A DNA stretch of 64,000 nt from JAXGPF01 sp964650945 (GCA_964650945.1 CAZYXU010000003.1:12663-76662); one strand, 5' to 3'; positions 45,884-55,136 are shown, counted from the stretch's first letter. A program made the numbers and translations. The notes: generated from the sequence alone by a model not told the origin.

Positions 45884-46915
45884 ATGCAAGCCAGGCATTC
45901 GGCTTACCGGGCGGCGGGCGTGGATATCGAAAATAAAATGCGCGCCTTGCGCGCCGTGAAACGGCTGGTCAGCGCCACGCGCACCCCGGGGGTCTTGAGC
46001 GAAATCGGCTCTTTCGGCGGCATGTTTGCCGCGCCGGGCCGCGACCAGGTGCTGCTGGCCAGCACCGACGGCGTGGGCACCAAGTTGAAGGTGGCCGGGC
46101 TGGCCGGCCGGCATGGCACGGTCGGCCAGGATCTGGTTAACCATTGCGTGAACGACATCCTCGTCCATGGCGCCGTCCCGTTGTTCTTCCTGGATTATTT
46201 CGGCGTGGCCGGCTTCAACGGCCGGGTTTTCCAGGCCGTGATGCGCGGACTCTGCCGCGCCTGCCGCGCGAATGGCTGCGCCCTGCTGGGCGGCGAGACC
46301 GCGGAAATGCCGGGATTGTATCCGCCCGGCGAATACGACCTGGTCGGCACCATCGTCGGCGCCGTGGACCGGAAACAATTGATCACCGGCGCCCACATCC
46401 GCCCCGGCGATGTGCTTTTGGGATTGCCGTCTTCCGGCCTGCATACCAACGGTTTTTCCCTGGCGCGGCGCATTATTTTCGAGACCGCCGGCTTGCGGCC
46501 GGGGGACCGGCTGCCGGGAACCGGGCGGCGGGTGGCGGACGTGTTGTTGAGCGTCCACCGCAGTTATTTGAAGCCGGTGCAGGCCTTGCGGCGTTCCGTG
46601 CGCGTGCTGGGGATGGCCCATATCACCGGCGGCGGGTTTGTGGATAACGTTCCGCGCATGCTGCCGGCGGATACGGACGCGGTGATTGACTGCCGCGCCT
46701 GGCGCGTGCCGGCGGTTTTCCGGTTTTTACAGGAACGCGGCGCCGTGGAAACGGAGGAGATGTACCGCGTTTTCAACATGGGCATCGGCATGGCGATCGC
46801 GATCCGGGCGGCCGACCTGGCGGCGGCGCGCCGGACGCTGGCCGCCCACGGGGCGCCGGCCAAGGTGATCGGGCGGGTGGAAAAAGGTTCCCGCAAAGCG
46901 CGCCTGCGCTTTTAA
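45884..46915 (+). CDS. purM: Phosphoribosylformylglycinamidine cyclo-ligase PurM
   Basis: This 343-residue enzyme makes aminoimidazole ribonucleotide in purine synthesis. The family start YRAAGVDIE, the nucleotide loop LLASTDGVGTKLKVA, VNHCVNDILVHGAVPLFFLDYFG, GGETAEMPGLY, SSGLHTNGFSLAR and AHITGGGFVDNVPRMLP are all present. GAGGAGC lies just upstream. No other pur gene is nearby; its partner here is the aspartoacylase-like gene. Confidence 0.97.
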   Translation: MQARHSAYRAAGVDIENKMRALRAVKRLVSATRTPGVLSEIGSFGGMFAAPGRDQVLLASTDGVGTKLKVAGLAGRHGTVGQDLVNHCVNDILVHGAVPLFFLDYFGVAGFNGRVFQAVMRGLCRACRANGCALLGGETAEMPGLYPPGEYDLVGTIVGAVDRKQLITGAHIRPGDVLLGLPSSGLHTNGFSLARRIIFETAGLRPGDRLPGTGRRVADVLLSVHRSYLKPVQALRRSVRVLGMAHITGGGFVDNVPRMLPADTDAVIDCRAWRVPAVFRFLQERGAVETEEMYRVFNMGIGMAIAIRAADLAAARRTLAAHGAPAKVIGRVEKGSRKARLRF

Positions 46916-46953
46916 CGGCGGCGCCTGATGCGATTTTGCCGTTGCCGCCGCCG

Positions 46954-48072
46954 TCAGGGTTTTTCGCCGAGGTAAATGACCGCGGCCATGCCCTTTTCCG
47001 GCTGGCAGACGATGCGGTCGTGCCGGACGGCGATGATGCGCTGGGCCTTGGCCCGGGCCAGCCCCTGGCCGGCGGCCAGGTGCAGGCTGTAGGAGAGTTT
47101 TTCCCCGGGCGCCAGCGCCACCACGGCTTCCGGATCATCCCAATACCGGGCATCCAGTTCGCGCGAGACGCCGACTTCCAGCAGGTAATCGCCGTCCCGC
47201 CGCAGCACGCAATAGTAAGGCGAGGGCTGGAAACGCGGGCCGATTTTGATTTCCGAGGCTTGAAAGACCACAAAATTTTCAGTCCGGTCGTTGCCCACCA
47301 CCAGCCAGTTGGCGGGAATGAAGGCGTAGGCGAAATCGCCGCGTTTCTCCCCGGGCGCTTTCGGGGCGAACGTGTCCATCCCGGGTATCGGCCAGGCGGT
47401 CCAACTGTGCGGGGTGACGCCGGCGGCCGTCAGGGCCGGCCATTGGAAGTCGCTGATCCAGCAGCGCTCGGCGGGCGCCCAGATGTAGTCGCCTTCCCGG
47501 TAGGCGCCTTCCGGCGCCAGCCGGGCATGGGCCACGAACATCAGGCGCGCCGGATGTTCGCCGGTGTTTTCAATCAGAAAATCGGTCTGCAGGCGGCTGC
47601 TGCCCTCCGTCCCGGTGACGGTGGCGCTGAATCCCAGGCGCGCCGGCGCGCCGGACAGCGGGTCGTTGTAGGCAATCGCGGTACGGGCGACCAGGGTGGC
47701 CAGACCGTCCTTGACGGCGGCGGAGGTCTCCCAGACCGCCGTGTTCAAGTAGCCCTTGGAAGCCAGGCGGTCCGGGATGCCGCCCACGCAGGGCAGGCAA
47801 AGCTGGATGCCGTCGCGGCTGCGGAAACTGGCGGCCACGTCGGGCTTGCGCACCAGGATGTTTTTGCCGGACGGTTTGTATTCGTAGTAAAGCGGAAACA
47901 TGGCCTGGGCGGGCGCGAACACCGCTTGGTAATAGGCGTTTTCCAGGTGATACAACTTGGCGCCGGCTTCCTCCGTCTCCGTGAGCTTGATGCGCGCGGC
48001 GCCGCCGGGCGTTGCGCCGGCTGCCAAACCGATTCCCATAAGACATAATCCTTGTAATAGATTTTGACGCAT
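46954..48072 (-). CDS. Secreted protein of unknown function (mutarotase-like beta-sandwich?)
   Basis: This 372-residue protein starts at ATG 48072 with AAAGGACAAG upstream and a signal peptide ending near GATPGGA. The remainder is beta-rich with regularly spaced strands (YYQAVFAPAQAMFPLYYEY, then a FLIENTGEHPARLMFVAH segment). The layout resembles galactose-mutarotase-like or DUF4380-type carbohydrate proteins. No catalytic set can be pointed to, so the function is open. Its neighbours (purM, four-helix protein) give no clue. Confidence 0.7.
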   Translation of the reverse strand: MRQNLLQGLCLMGIGLAAGATPGGAARIKLTETEEAGAKLYHLENAYYQAVFAPAQAMFPLYYEYKPSGKNILVRKPDVAASFRSRDGIQLCLPCVGGIPDRLASKGYLNTAVWETSAAVKDGLATLVARTAIAYNDPLSGAPARLGFSATVTGTEGSSRLQTDFLIENTGEHPARLMFVAHARLAPEGAYREGDYIWAPAERCWISDFQWPALTAAGVTPHSWTAWPIPGMDTFAPKAPGEKRGDFAYAFIPANWLVVGNDRTENFVVFQASEIKIGPRFQPSPYYCVLRRDGDYLLEVGVSRELDARYWDDPEAVVALAPGEKLSYSLHLAAGQGLARAKAQRIIAVRHDRIVCQPEKGMAAVIYLGEKP

Positions 48073-48377
48073 AGCTTGTCCTTTGTCGGCCCGGACCTCC
48101 CGGGAATAAATCGTCTTTCATTGTAAACATCCGGCATGATTTTTCAATGGTATAATTTTTGCGCGGATTGGGACGCCGGCCCGGCGGGTGGGCGGACTTG
48201 CCGGCCGCCGCCGGTGGGAAGCGCGGCTTGCCCTGCGCAATCCTGTCGAGCATGATCAAGGGTTAAGTGTAAACATCTCGATTTTATCACGTTGCCATTT
48301 TCCAGGGATTTATTTATAGTCCGATAAGCGACATTGGATAATGCAATACCTGAACGACTTCTTCCAACGAGGCGCCC
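48073..48377. other. 305-base divergent intergenic region
   Basis: It holds the upstream region of the secreted protein (minus strand) and the promoter at 48292-48320 for the four-helix-bundle gene. The left two-thirds is GC-rich with no clear ORF. The right third is AT-richer than its surroundings. No RNA gene was recognised. Confidence 0.6.
48292..48320 (+). promoter_or_regulatory. Strong sigma-70 promoter for the four-helix-bundle gene
   Basis: TTGCCA (48292-48297) and TATAGT (48315-48320) are exactly 17 bases apart, and each matches 5 of 6 consensus bases. The start would be near 48327, giving a leader of about 50 bases before ATG 48378. This is the best promoter match seen in the window. 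Confidence 0.72.
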
Positions 48378-48935
48378 ATGACAGCGGGCTTTATTCCTAG
48401 ACACGGCGGCTACCAAGACTTGCTCTCCTACCGAAAGTCGCTGATCGTCTATGACGCGACGGTGCGGTTCTGCGAGCGGTTCCTGAATCGGCGCGACCGC
48501 ACGATCGACCAGATGGTGCAGGCCGCGCGGTCCGGCAAGCAGAACATTGTCGAGGGCAGCATGGCTTCCGGAACCTCCAAGGAGACCGAGATCAAGCTGA
48601 TGAACGTCGCCCGCGCGAGTCTCGAAGAACTGCTCGAAGACTACCGCGACTATCTGCGCGTGGGCGGCCACCCCCTGTGGGACAAGGGCTCCAAGGAGGC
48701 GCTCTTTGTGCGCAAACTGGGCAGACAAGCAAATGAGTCCTATGAGACTTATAGGACCTATATCGACACCCGCCCGGCCGAGGTGGTCGCCAATATCCTC
48801 GTGTGCCTAATCCACCAGACCAACTATTTGCTGGACCAGCAGATCAGGCAACTGGAACAGGCCTTCCTGCAAGAGGGCGGACTGCGCGAACGCATGACCC
48901 GCGCCCGGATCGAGGCCCGTAGTCGTACGATGTAA
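48378..48935 (+). CDS. Four-helix-bundle protein (IVS/suffix-domain family)
   Basis: This 185-residue protein has the family markers YQDLLSYRKSLIVYDATVRFCERF, SGKQNIVEGSMASGTSKETEIKLMNVARASLEELLEDYRDYLR and a third/fourth helix pair to residue 165. Four-helix-bundle proteins of this kind occur inside 23S rRNA intervening sequences and as free-standing genes; the general fold is also that of the Avd accessory protein. It is free-standing here. The same reading frame stays open for 31 further codons after the TAA. Codon choice is more even than in its neighbours, which hints at transfer. Confidence 0.87.
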   Translation: MTAGFIPRHGGYQDLLSYRKSLIVYDATVRFCERFLNRRDRTIDQMVQAARSGKQNIVEGSMASGTSKETEIKLMNVARASLEELLEDYRDYLRVGGHPLWDKGSKEALFVRKLGRQANESYETYRTYIDTRPAEVVANILVCLIHQTNYLLDQQIRQLEQAFLQEGGLRERMTRARIEARSRTM

Positions 48936-49031
48936 GCTGCTTTTATCCGGACGTTCACCGACGCGGAAGACCAGGCGCTCCGCGCCATGAAGCAACGCTG
49001 GAAAACCGAGTTTGAAACTGGTCCATGGTAA
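48936..49031 (+). other. In-frame 31-codon continuation after the four-helix stop
   Basis: The frame of the upstream gene continues past TAA 48933-48935 with AAFIRTFTDAEDQALRAMKQ and so on to a second TAA at 49029. The peptide has helical, charged composition like the preceding helices. It may be the severed end of a longer ancestral protein, or a readthrough extension. Confidence 0.5.
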
Positions 49032-49139
49032 AATTTACTGGCATCCGCCGGCAGACTTGTTATGTTACCCGCGGAATTGAGCCGCCCGGGTCCGGCGGCG
49101 TGGGATTGGATTTGGCACAGGCTGCGGGAGGATAAAAAT

Positions 49140-49646
49140 ATGCCGGCGCGTAAACAAAAAAAAGCCGCCATCCGGATTCGTCCGGCGGGCTTCGGCGACG
49201 CGGGGGAAATCTACCGCATCATCAAGGAGCATCCGCGCGAAGTCCTGGCGCGTTCGGTGAGCGACATCGTCCAGAATATCGACCGGTTCCTGGTGGCGGA
49301 AACCGGCGGGCGGATTGCCGGCACGGCCTCCTGGCAGATTCTCCCGGAAATCGGCCGCGCGGCGGAGCCTTCGATCGAAATCAAATCCGTGGCCGTATCC
49401 CGCGAATTTCAGCGCCGCGGGGTGGGGGATAAACTGGTGCGGGCGGTCATCCGCCATGTGCGCGCCTATCGCCCGGCGCAATTGGTGGTGTTGACGTTTT
49501 CGCCGGAATATTTCCGCCGGTTCGGCTTCCGTGAGACGCCCAAGGAAAAATTGATGCACAAGCTCTACATGGGTTGCGTCAACTGCACCAAGTATGACTC
49601 GCCCTTCACCTGCCCGGAAGTCGCCATGACCATCGGCTTGCGCTAG
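49140..49646 (+). CDS. GNAT N-acetyltransferase, similar to short N-acetylglutamate synthases
   Basis: This 168-residue protein starts at ATG 49140 behind GGGAGGAT. The acetyl-CoA loop VSREFQRRGVGDKLVRAV (Q/R-x2-G-x-G) and the beta bulge VVLTFSPEYFRRFGF are clear. The end has LYMGCVNCTKYDSPFTCPEVAM, a cysteine-rich tail seen in short ArgA-like acetyltransferases. Arginine synthesis is therefore possible, but no arg gene is nearby. It converges on the large TPR gene with a 4-base overlap. Confidence 0.87.
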   Translation: MPARKQKKAAIRIRPAGFGDAGEIYRIIKEHPREVLARSVSDIVQNIDRFLVAETGGRIAGTASWQILPEIGRAAEPSIEIKSVAVSREFQRRGVGDKLVRAVIRHVRAYRPAQLVVLTFSPEYFRRFGFRETPKEKLMHKLYMGCVNCTKYDSPFTCPEVAMTIGLR

Positions 49647-52600
49647 CCGCCCAGGCGGCGCAGTTGCTCGCCGGCGGGCTTGGCGGCCGGATATTTGGCG
49701 TAATTGTCCACGACGCGCTTGTACATCTCCTTGGCCTTGTTGACGTCGCCCACCAGTTCGCAGGCGCGGCCAAGCTGCCAGTAGGCTTCGGAGACGTATT
49801 CGGGGTAGGCTTCGAAGAGCACCGTTACCTTGGTCAGGTTTTCGGAAGCCACCTTGACGATCCCCTGCCAGGTTTGGTCGCCGGCGCGTTTCAGGCGTTC
49901 CGCCCGGGCCAGTTGGCAGCGCGCCACGCCCAGGGAGGCCGCCAGGCGCGCTTCACCCGTTTCCTCGTTGAAGACTTCCGTGAATTTTTGTTCGGCGGCT
50001 TCGTAATCCTCTTTGATTTCCAGGATGGCGGCCAGCTTCACCCGGCCCTGTTTGCCGGGCTTGAACCACGGGAATTCCTCCAGGACTTTTTTAAAGTTGG
50101 CCTCGGCTTCCCCGTAATTTTTCTCCAGGTACTTGATGTCGGCCAGGCCGAACCAGGCCGGCGCCTGGGCGATTTGGTCTTCGGGGAAGTCCGCGATAAT
50201 CTTGTTGTAAATCTTTTCGGCTTCGGCCAGGTTGCCGGCATCTTTCAGGGCGCCGGCGTAGTCGGAAAGCATGGACGGGGAGAGCCGCACTTCCGGCTGG
50301 ATGGCCAGCGATTCCTTGAAGGCTTCCAGCGCCTTAGTCTCCTCGCGGTTTTTCATGCAGTAACTGCCGTAGCTGAAAGACAACTGCGCCTGCAGGTCGG
50401 CATTGTCCTTGTGCCGGCCGCGGGCTTCCTGGAAATAGGCGGCGGCCTCCTCGGACGTCATCTGCTTGCTGCGCACCAGTTCGAAGATGCTGGCGGCGAT
50501 GCCCGGGATGGCTTCCAGGGCCTTGTCCGAAGCGGGATATTGCGCGAGCAGGTCCTCGAATTTGCGCGCGGCGGCCAGGCGGGTTTCGCGGTACGCCTTG
50601 CGCTGCTCCTCGGGCAGGACGGTCGGCACGCCCATCTTCTCGGCCTTCTCGTTGAGCGCCTGGCCGGCAAACAGGAGACATTCCGGCGCGCGGTCGGAGT
50701 TGGGATTGGATTCCAGCGCCTTGCCGAAGTTGGCGACGGCGTCATCGAATGCGCCGTCTTTTTTGGCGATGAAACCGAGCCAGAAATAGGCGTCGGTGGC
50801 AATCGGCCGGTCGGGGAACAATTGCAGGATTTCGCGCATGACGGCGGCCATCTCTTCGAACTGCTCCTTCTCGAAGTGCATCACGCCGATCTGGAACATG
50901 GCGGTTGGCGCGGTTTCGTGCTCCGGATGGTCCTTGGCCACCTGGCGCAGCACGGCCTGGGCTTCGTCAAACCGGCCGGTGCTGTTGAGGGCCATACCCA
51001 GTTGATACATGGCGTACGGGCGCAGTTGGCTGTCCTTCTGCTGCTCGATAAACTGCTGGAAATGCTTGATGGCGTCATCGGTTTTTTTCAAATTCACCAG
51101 CAGGGCGCCCTTTTGGTAGGCAACCTCGTCCACGTTGGCGTAATGCTCCGTTTTCTCGGGGAAACGCTTGAGCAGGTCGGTCAGGGTGGCCAGTCCGGCT
51201 TCGCCTTCATTCAGCGCGGCTTGGCTCATGCCTTTGTAGTACAAAGATGTGGGCAGGTACTTGCCCTCGGGGAATTTGGCGGCATATTGATCCGCGGTGG
51301 TCTGGACGTCGGCGAAACGGCCCAGCATGTATTCGGCGGTGCATTTCAAATAGAGGGCTTCCTCGAAGGTTTTCGAGGCCGGATAGTCTTCCACGCTGCG
51401 GGTAAGCTGGGCGAGGGCCGGTTCCAGGTCGCCTTGCATGAGGAAGAGCTGGCCGACGGCCAGGTTGACGTTTTCCGCGATGGGGTCCATGCCGAAGGAT
51501 TGCTGGAAGGCGGTGAATTCGCGCGCGGCGTCCGCGGCCTGGCGTTCTTCGATGAAGGCGTTGATCAGCAGCAGATTGGCTTGCATTTTCTGGAGGTCCT
51601 GCGTGAAATTCATCAGGTGGCGGCAGATGATGCGCACCTCGTCGAAATGCTTCATGCGGTAAAAAGCTTCGCTGATGCGCAGGTAGGCGGCGATCATCCG
51701 GTCGGGGCTTTCGTTGACGGTGGCGAGCTGGGCGCCGAGGCGGCTCAATTCCGCCTTGGTCAGGGCGGTGTCCTCCTGCTTGGCCATCTGGGCGGCGAGT
51801 TTGGATTGCAGTTCATCGAGCGACTTGCGCAGGCTTTGCTGCACCTCGGCCTTGGCGCGCACTTCCCGGAAATACTGGATGGCTTCCAGATACAAGCCGG
51901 CGGAAAACCAGGTTTCCGCCAGCGCGAAGGTGCTGTCATTGGCCATGGCCAGGTTGCCTTGCTGCTTGGCCAACTGGTTGAAAATCTCGCGGGCTTTGTC
52001 CATGAAGGGCTTGGCCTCGTCCCGTTTGCCCTCCTTGATGCGGGCCAGGCCCTGCTGGCTGAAGACGCTGGCCAGCAGATAGTAGGCGTCAATCGCGGTG
52101 GGGGAAGTCCGATGATTGGCGATCACGCCTTTCAGGTCGGTTTCAGCCTTGTCCATCTGTCCGTCCAGGTAGTAGGCGTAGGCGCGGCCGTAAAGCGATT
52201 GAGGGATGTAGGCGCTTTTGGGAAAATCAACCTGGAAGCGGCTGTGCAGCTTCAGGGATTCCGCGATGTTTTTTTTGCGGTCGGCCGAACCGTCCGGCTG
52301 GGTGTCGGCGAGGCGGGCGTGGCATTCGGCCATCAGGAAGATGGATTGCTGCTTGATCCCTTCGCTCGGCGCGCGGGCGCCGGAAAGGTCCAGGAAGAGC
52401 GGGATGGCCTTGTCGAACGCGCCCACCAGGTAGTAGGCCCAGCCCAGCTCGAATTTGATGGACATGATGTTTTCATAAGTCATGCCGGTGGCCACGATCT
52501 TTTCGTAGACGCGGATGGCTTCGGGATAACGGCCGGCATTCATGGCCTCCTCGCCGGCGACGGCCATCTCGTCGAACGACTGCGCGGGGGCGGACAGGAC

Positions 52601-52660
52601 GGCCAGGGTGGCCAACATGCTCAAGGTGACGGTCAAGGCGCGGTTTTTTTTATCGCTCAT
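49643..52660 (-). CDS. 1005-residue exported TPR protein
   Basis: ATG 52660 has GGAGG eight bases upstream, and a signal peptide ends around residue 28 (LSAPAQSF). The rest is an uninterrupted array of about 20 TPR-like helix pairs (such as AMNAGRYPEAIRVYEKIVA and AYYLVGAFDKAIPLFLDLS), including the BamD/YbgF-like pattern PASKTFEEALYLKCTAEYML. It is likely a periplasmic scaffold. The gene is divergent from the ExbBD operon, whose first gene is also a TPR protein, so both are probably made for one system. Confidence 0.9.
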   Translation of the reverse strand: MSDKKNRALTVTLSMLATLAVLSAPAQSFDEMAVAGEEAMNAGRYPEAIRVYEKIVATGMTYENIMSIKFELGWAYYLVGAFDKAIPLFLDLSGARAPSEGIKQQSIFLMAECHARLADTQPDGSADRKKNIAESLKLHSRFQVDFPKSAYIPQSLYGRAYAYYLDGQMDKAETDLKGVIANHRTSPTAIDAYYLLASVFSQQGLARIKEGKRDEAKPFMDKAREIFNQLAKQQGNLAMANDSTFALAETWFSAGLYLEAIQYFREVRAKAEVQQSLRKSLDELQSKLAAQMAKQEDTALTKAELSRLGAQLATVNESPDRMIAAYLRISEAFYRMKHFDEVRIICRHLMNFTQDLQKMQANLLLINAFIEERQAADAAREFTAFQQSFGMDPIAENVNLAVGQLFLMQGDLEPALAQLTRSVEDYPASKTFEEALYLKCTAEYMLGRFADVQTTADQYAAKFPEGKYLPTSLYYKGMSQAALNEGEAGLATLTDLLKRFPEKTEHYANVDEVAYQKGALLVNLKKTDDAIKHFQQFIEQQKDSQLRPYAMYQLGMALNSTGRFDEAQAVLRQVAKDHPEHETAPTAMFQIGVMHFEKEQFEEMAAVMREILQLFPDRPIATDAYFWLGFIAKKDGAFDDAVANFGKALESNPNSDRAPECLLFAGQALNEKAEKMGVPTVLPEEQRKAYRETRLAAARKFEDLLAQYPASDKALEAIPGIAASIFELVRSKQMTSEEAAAYFQEARGRHKDNADLQAQLSFSYGSYCMKNREETKALEAFKESLAIQPEVRLSPSMLSDYAGALKDAGNLAEAEKIYNKIIADFPEDQIAQAPAWFGLADIKYLEKNYGEAEANFKKVLEEFPWFKPGKQGRVKLAAILEIKEDYEAAEQKFTEVFNEETGEARLAASLGVARCQLARAERLKRAGDQTWQGIVKVASENLTKVTVLFEAYPEYVSEAYWQLGRACELVGDVNKAKEMYKRVVDNYAKYPAAKPAGEQLRRLGG

Positions 52661-52758
52661 GGTTGCGGTCCTCCATTGGATGGGTCTGTTATTGCCTGTT
52701 ATTAATACACATTTTTGCGCGCAGCGCGAGATTTTTTTTCAACCGCATTTTTTTCTGT

Positions 52759-52787
52759 TTGACAGATAGTCGTATCTGGATTACGTT
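52759..52787 (+). promoter_or_regulatory. Promoter candidate for the ExbBD/DUF4159 operon
   Basis: A perfect TTGACA (52759-52764) is followed after 17 bases by TACGTT (52782-52787), a poor -10 (3 of 6). The predicted start near 52794 leaves about 30 bases before ATG 52826. The weak -10 suggests activation or an alternative sigma factor. Confidence 0.45.
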
Positions 52788-52825
52788 AAGCATCAGGAAT
52801 TTTCAATTTCCGGAGAATGCAAGCC

Positions 52826-53737
52826 ATGCCAACGACCATGCGGCGCATTGTTTTCCGACCGGGCTGGGCCGCCGGCCTGGCGGCGGCCGTCTGGCTTGCC
52901 GCCGGGGCGCTGGCGTCGCGGGCCGAGGATGTGGTGATCACCCGCCAGCAGACTTACCGCGGCACGGTCAAGTCGGTCACCAGCGACGGCATCCAGTTCG
53001 AGCTGCCGGGGAAGGGCGTGATCACCATTCCCCGCGCGGCGGTGACCCAGATGCGGGTGGCCGAGCCGCCGGGCATCGCGCGCGGCATTGCCGCGTTCGA
53101 ACATGGCAACATCCGCGAAGCCCGGCAGAGCCTGGACCGCGTGGTGTTCCAGTATCAGGGGTTGGATCAGGAGTGGGCCATGAAAGCCTTGCTCTATTTC
53201 GGCCGGGCCTGCCTGCTTTCCAACGAGCCGCAAAATGCCGCCAAGGCTTTCGACGCCTTCCTCAAGGCTTACCCGGATGCCGAACTCGCCGTGGACGCCC
53301 GCCTGGGCCTGTCGGAGATCGATCTGCAAAACAAGAACTACGACAAGGTTCTGACCGATTTGCGGGAACTGGCTGCGCCCTACGACGCGCAGTTGAAGCC
53401 GCCGGCCTCACAAATTCCCTATGCCGCCGCCGCTTACCTCGGCATCGGCCGCGCGCTGGAAGCCCAGCAGCAGTTATCCGAAGCCCTGGCGGCGTACCTG
53501 CGGGTGATCGCGCTCTATCCCGATCCCAAGCGTTACCCGGAAGCCCTGTACCATGCCGGCCTGGTCTTCAACGCCCTGGAGAAGTTTGACAAGGCGGAAC
53601 GTTTGTTGAACGAATTGGCCGATAATTATCCCGAACATGAGCTGGCCAAGCAGGCCGAGCCCGTCCGGGCGGCCGCCGGCGCCAAGGCCAAAGAAATGGC
53701 CGCCGCCGCGGAGCCGCCGGCCGTGGCGCAACCGTGA
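52826..53737 (+). CDS. Exported TPR protein heading the Ton-like operon
   Basis: This 303-residue protein uses ATG 52826 because GGAG sits 10 bases upstream; ATG 52817 touches it. A signal peptide ends near ASRAED. Residues 35-70 form a small beta domain (RQQTYRGTVKSVTSDGIQFELP), then TPR helices follow (FEHGNIREARQSLDRVVFQ and so on to about 275), then an Ala-rich tail. It is 31 bases upstream of exbB. The domain order resembles CpoB/YbgF-type partners of Tol systems, without claiming orthology. Confidence 0.88.
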   Translation: MPTTMRRIVFRPGWAAGLAAAVWLAAGALASRAEDVVITRQQTYRGTVKSVTSDGIQFELPGKGVITIPRAAVTQMRVAEPPGIARGIAAFEHGNIREARQSLDRVVFQYQGLDQEWAMKALLYFGRACLLSNEPQNAAKAFDAFLKAYPDAELAVDARLGLSEIDLQNKNYDKVLTDLRELAAPYDAQLKPPASQIPYAAAAYLGIGRALEAQQQLSEALAAYLRVIALYPDPKRYPEALYHAGLVFNALEKFDKAERLLNELADNYPEHELAKQAEPVRAAAGAKAKEMAAAAEPPAVAQP

Positions 53738-53768
53738 TTTTACCATTAATAAGCAAGGAGATACTGAT

Positions 53769-54635
53769 ATGCAGAAGCGTTATACGCGGCCTTTGATGAC
53801 GATCGGACTGCTGGCGTTGGCCGGCCTGATGTTGCCGGCGGCGGCCTGGGCGCAGGATGTGGCCGATGGCCGGCCGACGACCTTCATGGATTATTTCAAG
53901 CAGGGCGGCATGACCATGATCCCGCTGTCGCTGTGCGCGATCTGGGCCATGGCCGTTTTTATCGAAGTGCTGGTGCGCATGCGCAAAAAAGCATTTTGCC
54001 CGGAGACGGTGATGCAGCAGGTGCGCGAAGCCCTGTCCGTCGGCGATTACCAGAAAGCCTGGAAAGCGGCGGCCGACAGCCCCAGCCCCTTGGGCCGGGT
54101 GCTGAAGGCGGCGCTGGCCAAACTGCCCAAGGGCCGGACCGCCGTGGAGGAGACGGCCGTGGAAGCCGCCTCCGCCGTCAACGGCGATTTTAAAATCAAG
54201 CTTTCCTACCTTTCCTTGAACGCCGGGGTGGCGCCGATGCTGGGCCTGTTCGGCACCATTTCCGGTATGATCGGCGCATTTAACGCCATGGCCTTCGGCG
54301 GCGCCGTGGGCGATCCCACCAAGCTGGCCGGCGATATCGGCGAGGCCCTGATCACCACTTACGGCGGACTGGTCATCGCCATTCCCTGCATGGTGGCCTA
54401 TTTCATCCTGCTGGCGCATTTGAAAAAAGTCATGACCGCCGTGCAGGATGCCTTTATCGAGGTGCTCGAGACCGTGGATTTTGACAGCCTGCCGGCGGAC
54501 CTGGTGGTTGTGCCCCGGGACGGCGCCGCCGCAGCGCCGGCCGCCGAAAAGGTGCCCTGCCCCAACTGCAAGAAGGAAATCACTGTCGGCGTGAAGACCT
54601 GCCCGTATTGCAAGACGGAAATGGATTGGGAATAG
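53769..54635 (+). CDS. MotA/TolQ/ExbB proton channel with signal peptide and C-terminal zinc ribbon
   Basis: This 288-residue protein has an N-terminal exported segment (LLALAGLMLPAAAWAQ), a membrane helix near residues 50-70, and the ExbB core with LNAGVAPMLGLFGTISGMIGAFNAM and ITTYGGLVIAIPCMVAYF. The last 30 residues add CPNCKKE and CPYCKTE, a four-cysteine ribbon on the cytoplasmic side that classical ExbB/TolQ lack. AAGGAG precedes ATG 53769. It works with the two ExbD proteins encoded next as a proton-driven motor. Confidence 0.94.
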   Translation: MQKRYTRPLMTIGLLALAGLMLPAAAWAQDVADGRPTTFMDYFKQGGMTMIPLSLCAIWAMAVFIEVLVRMRKKAFCPETVMQQVREALSVGDYQKAWKAAADSPSPLGRVLKAALAKLPKGRTAVEETAVEAASAVNGDFKIKLSYLSLNAGVAPMLGLFGTISGMIGAFNAMAFGGAVGDPTKLAGDIGEALITTYGGLVIAIPCMVAYFILLAHLKKVMTAVQDAFIEVLETVDFDSLPADLVVVPRDGAAAAPAAEKVPCPNCKKEITVGVKTCPYCKTEMDWE

Positions 54636-54656
54636 CGGGAGCGCGGGAGGAAAGCC

Positions 54657-55121
54657 ATGGCCAAAAAGGAACCAAAATGGTCGACCGAAGACGATCCGCC
54701 CTGTTCGATCGCCATGGGGCCGATGATTGATTGCACCTTTTTGCTGCTGATGTATTTCGTCAGCGTCAGCACCCTGGACGCCGAGCGCATCAGCAAGGAA
54801 GTGGTGCTGCCCCGCGCCAAGGCGGGCATCCTGGAGAAGGACGAGTCCGGCCGGTTCATCGTGGACATCGAGTGGGACGATAGTCAGCAGCAGGCCACCT
54901 TCAAGACCGGGGCCAACGCCCTGTGGGACGCGCGCGACCTGGTGCCGCTGATCCGGGCGAGTTCCAAGCAGAATGACAATAAAAATTTCCGGGTGGTGAT
55001 CCGGGCCGACTGGCGGGTGCCGTATGAATTCACCCAGCAGGTGATGGCGGCGGTGGCGGAGGCCAATATTCCCAACATGATGTTTTCGACGCTGGATCGC
55101 GAAGTGCCGGTGGATATGTAA
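54657..55121 (+). CDS. ExbD/TolR-family protein, copy 1
   Basis: This 154-residue protein has a short cytoplasmic segment, then MGPMIDCTFLLLMYFVSVS, the single membrane helix with the proton-carrying Asp of ExbD/TolR. A periplasmic domain follows and ends VVIRADWRVPYEFTQQVMAAVAEANI, the ExbD-type strand-helix. ATG 54657 has GGGAGGAAAG. It is paired with a second, divergent copy. Confidence 0.92.
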   Translation: MAKKEPKWSTEDDPPCSIAMGPMIDCTFLLLMYFVSVSTLDAERISKEVVLPRAKAGILEKDESGRFIVDIEWDDSQQQATFKTGANALWDARDLVPLIRASSKQNDNKNFRVVIRADWRVPYEFTQQVMAAVAEANIPNMMFSTLDREVPVDM

Positions 55122-55136
55122 AGGCGGGGCGGGTAT

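Noticed and set aside
48378..48935. Avd protein of a diversity-generating retroelement
   Set aside because: No reverse transcriptase or template/variable repeat pair is seen in the window; only the fold is shared.
49664..52705. 1013-codon open frame opposite the large TPR gene
   Set aside because: High-GC shadow of the real minus-strand gene. No start site or domain; the TPR protein on the other strand has a signal peptide and regular repeats.
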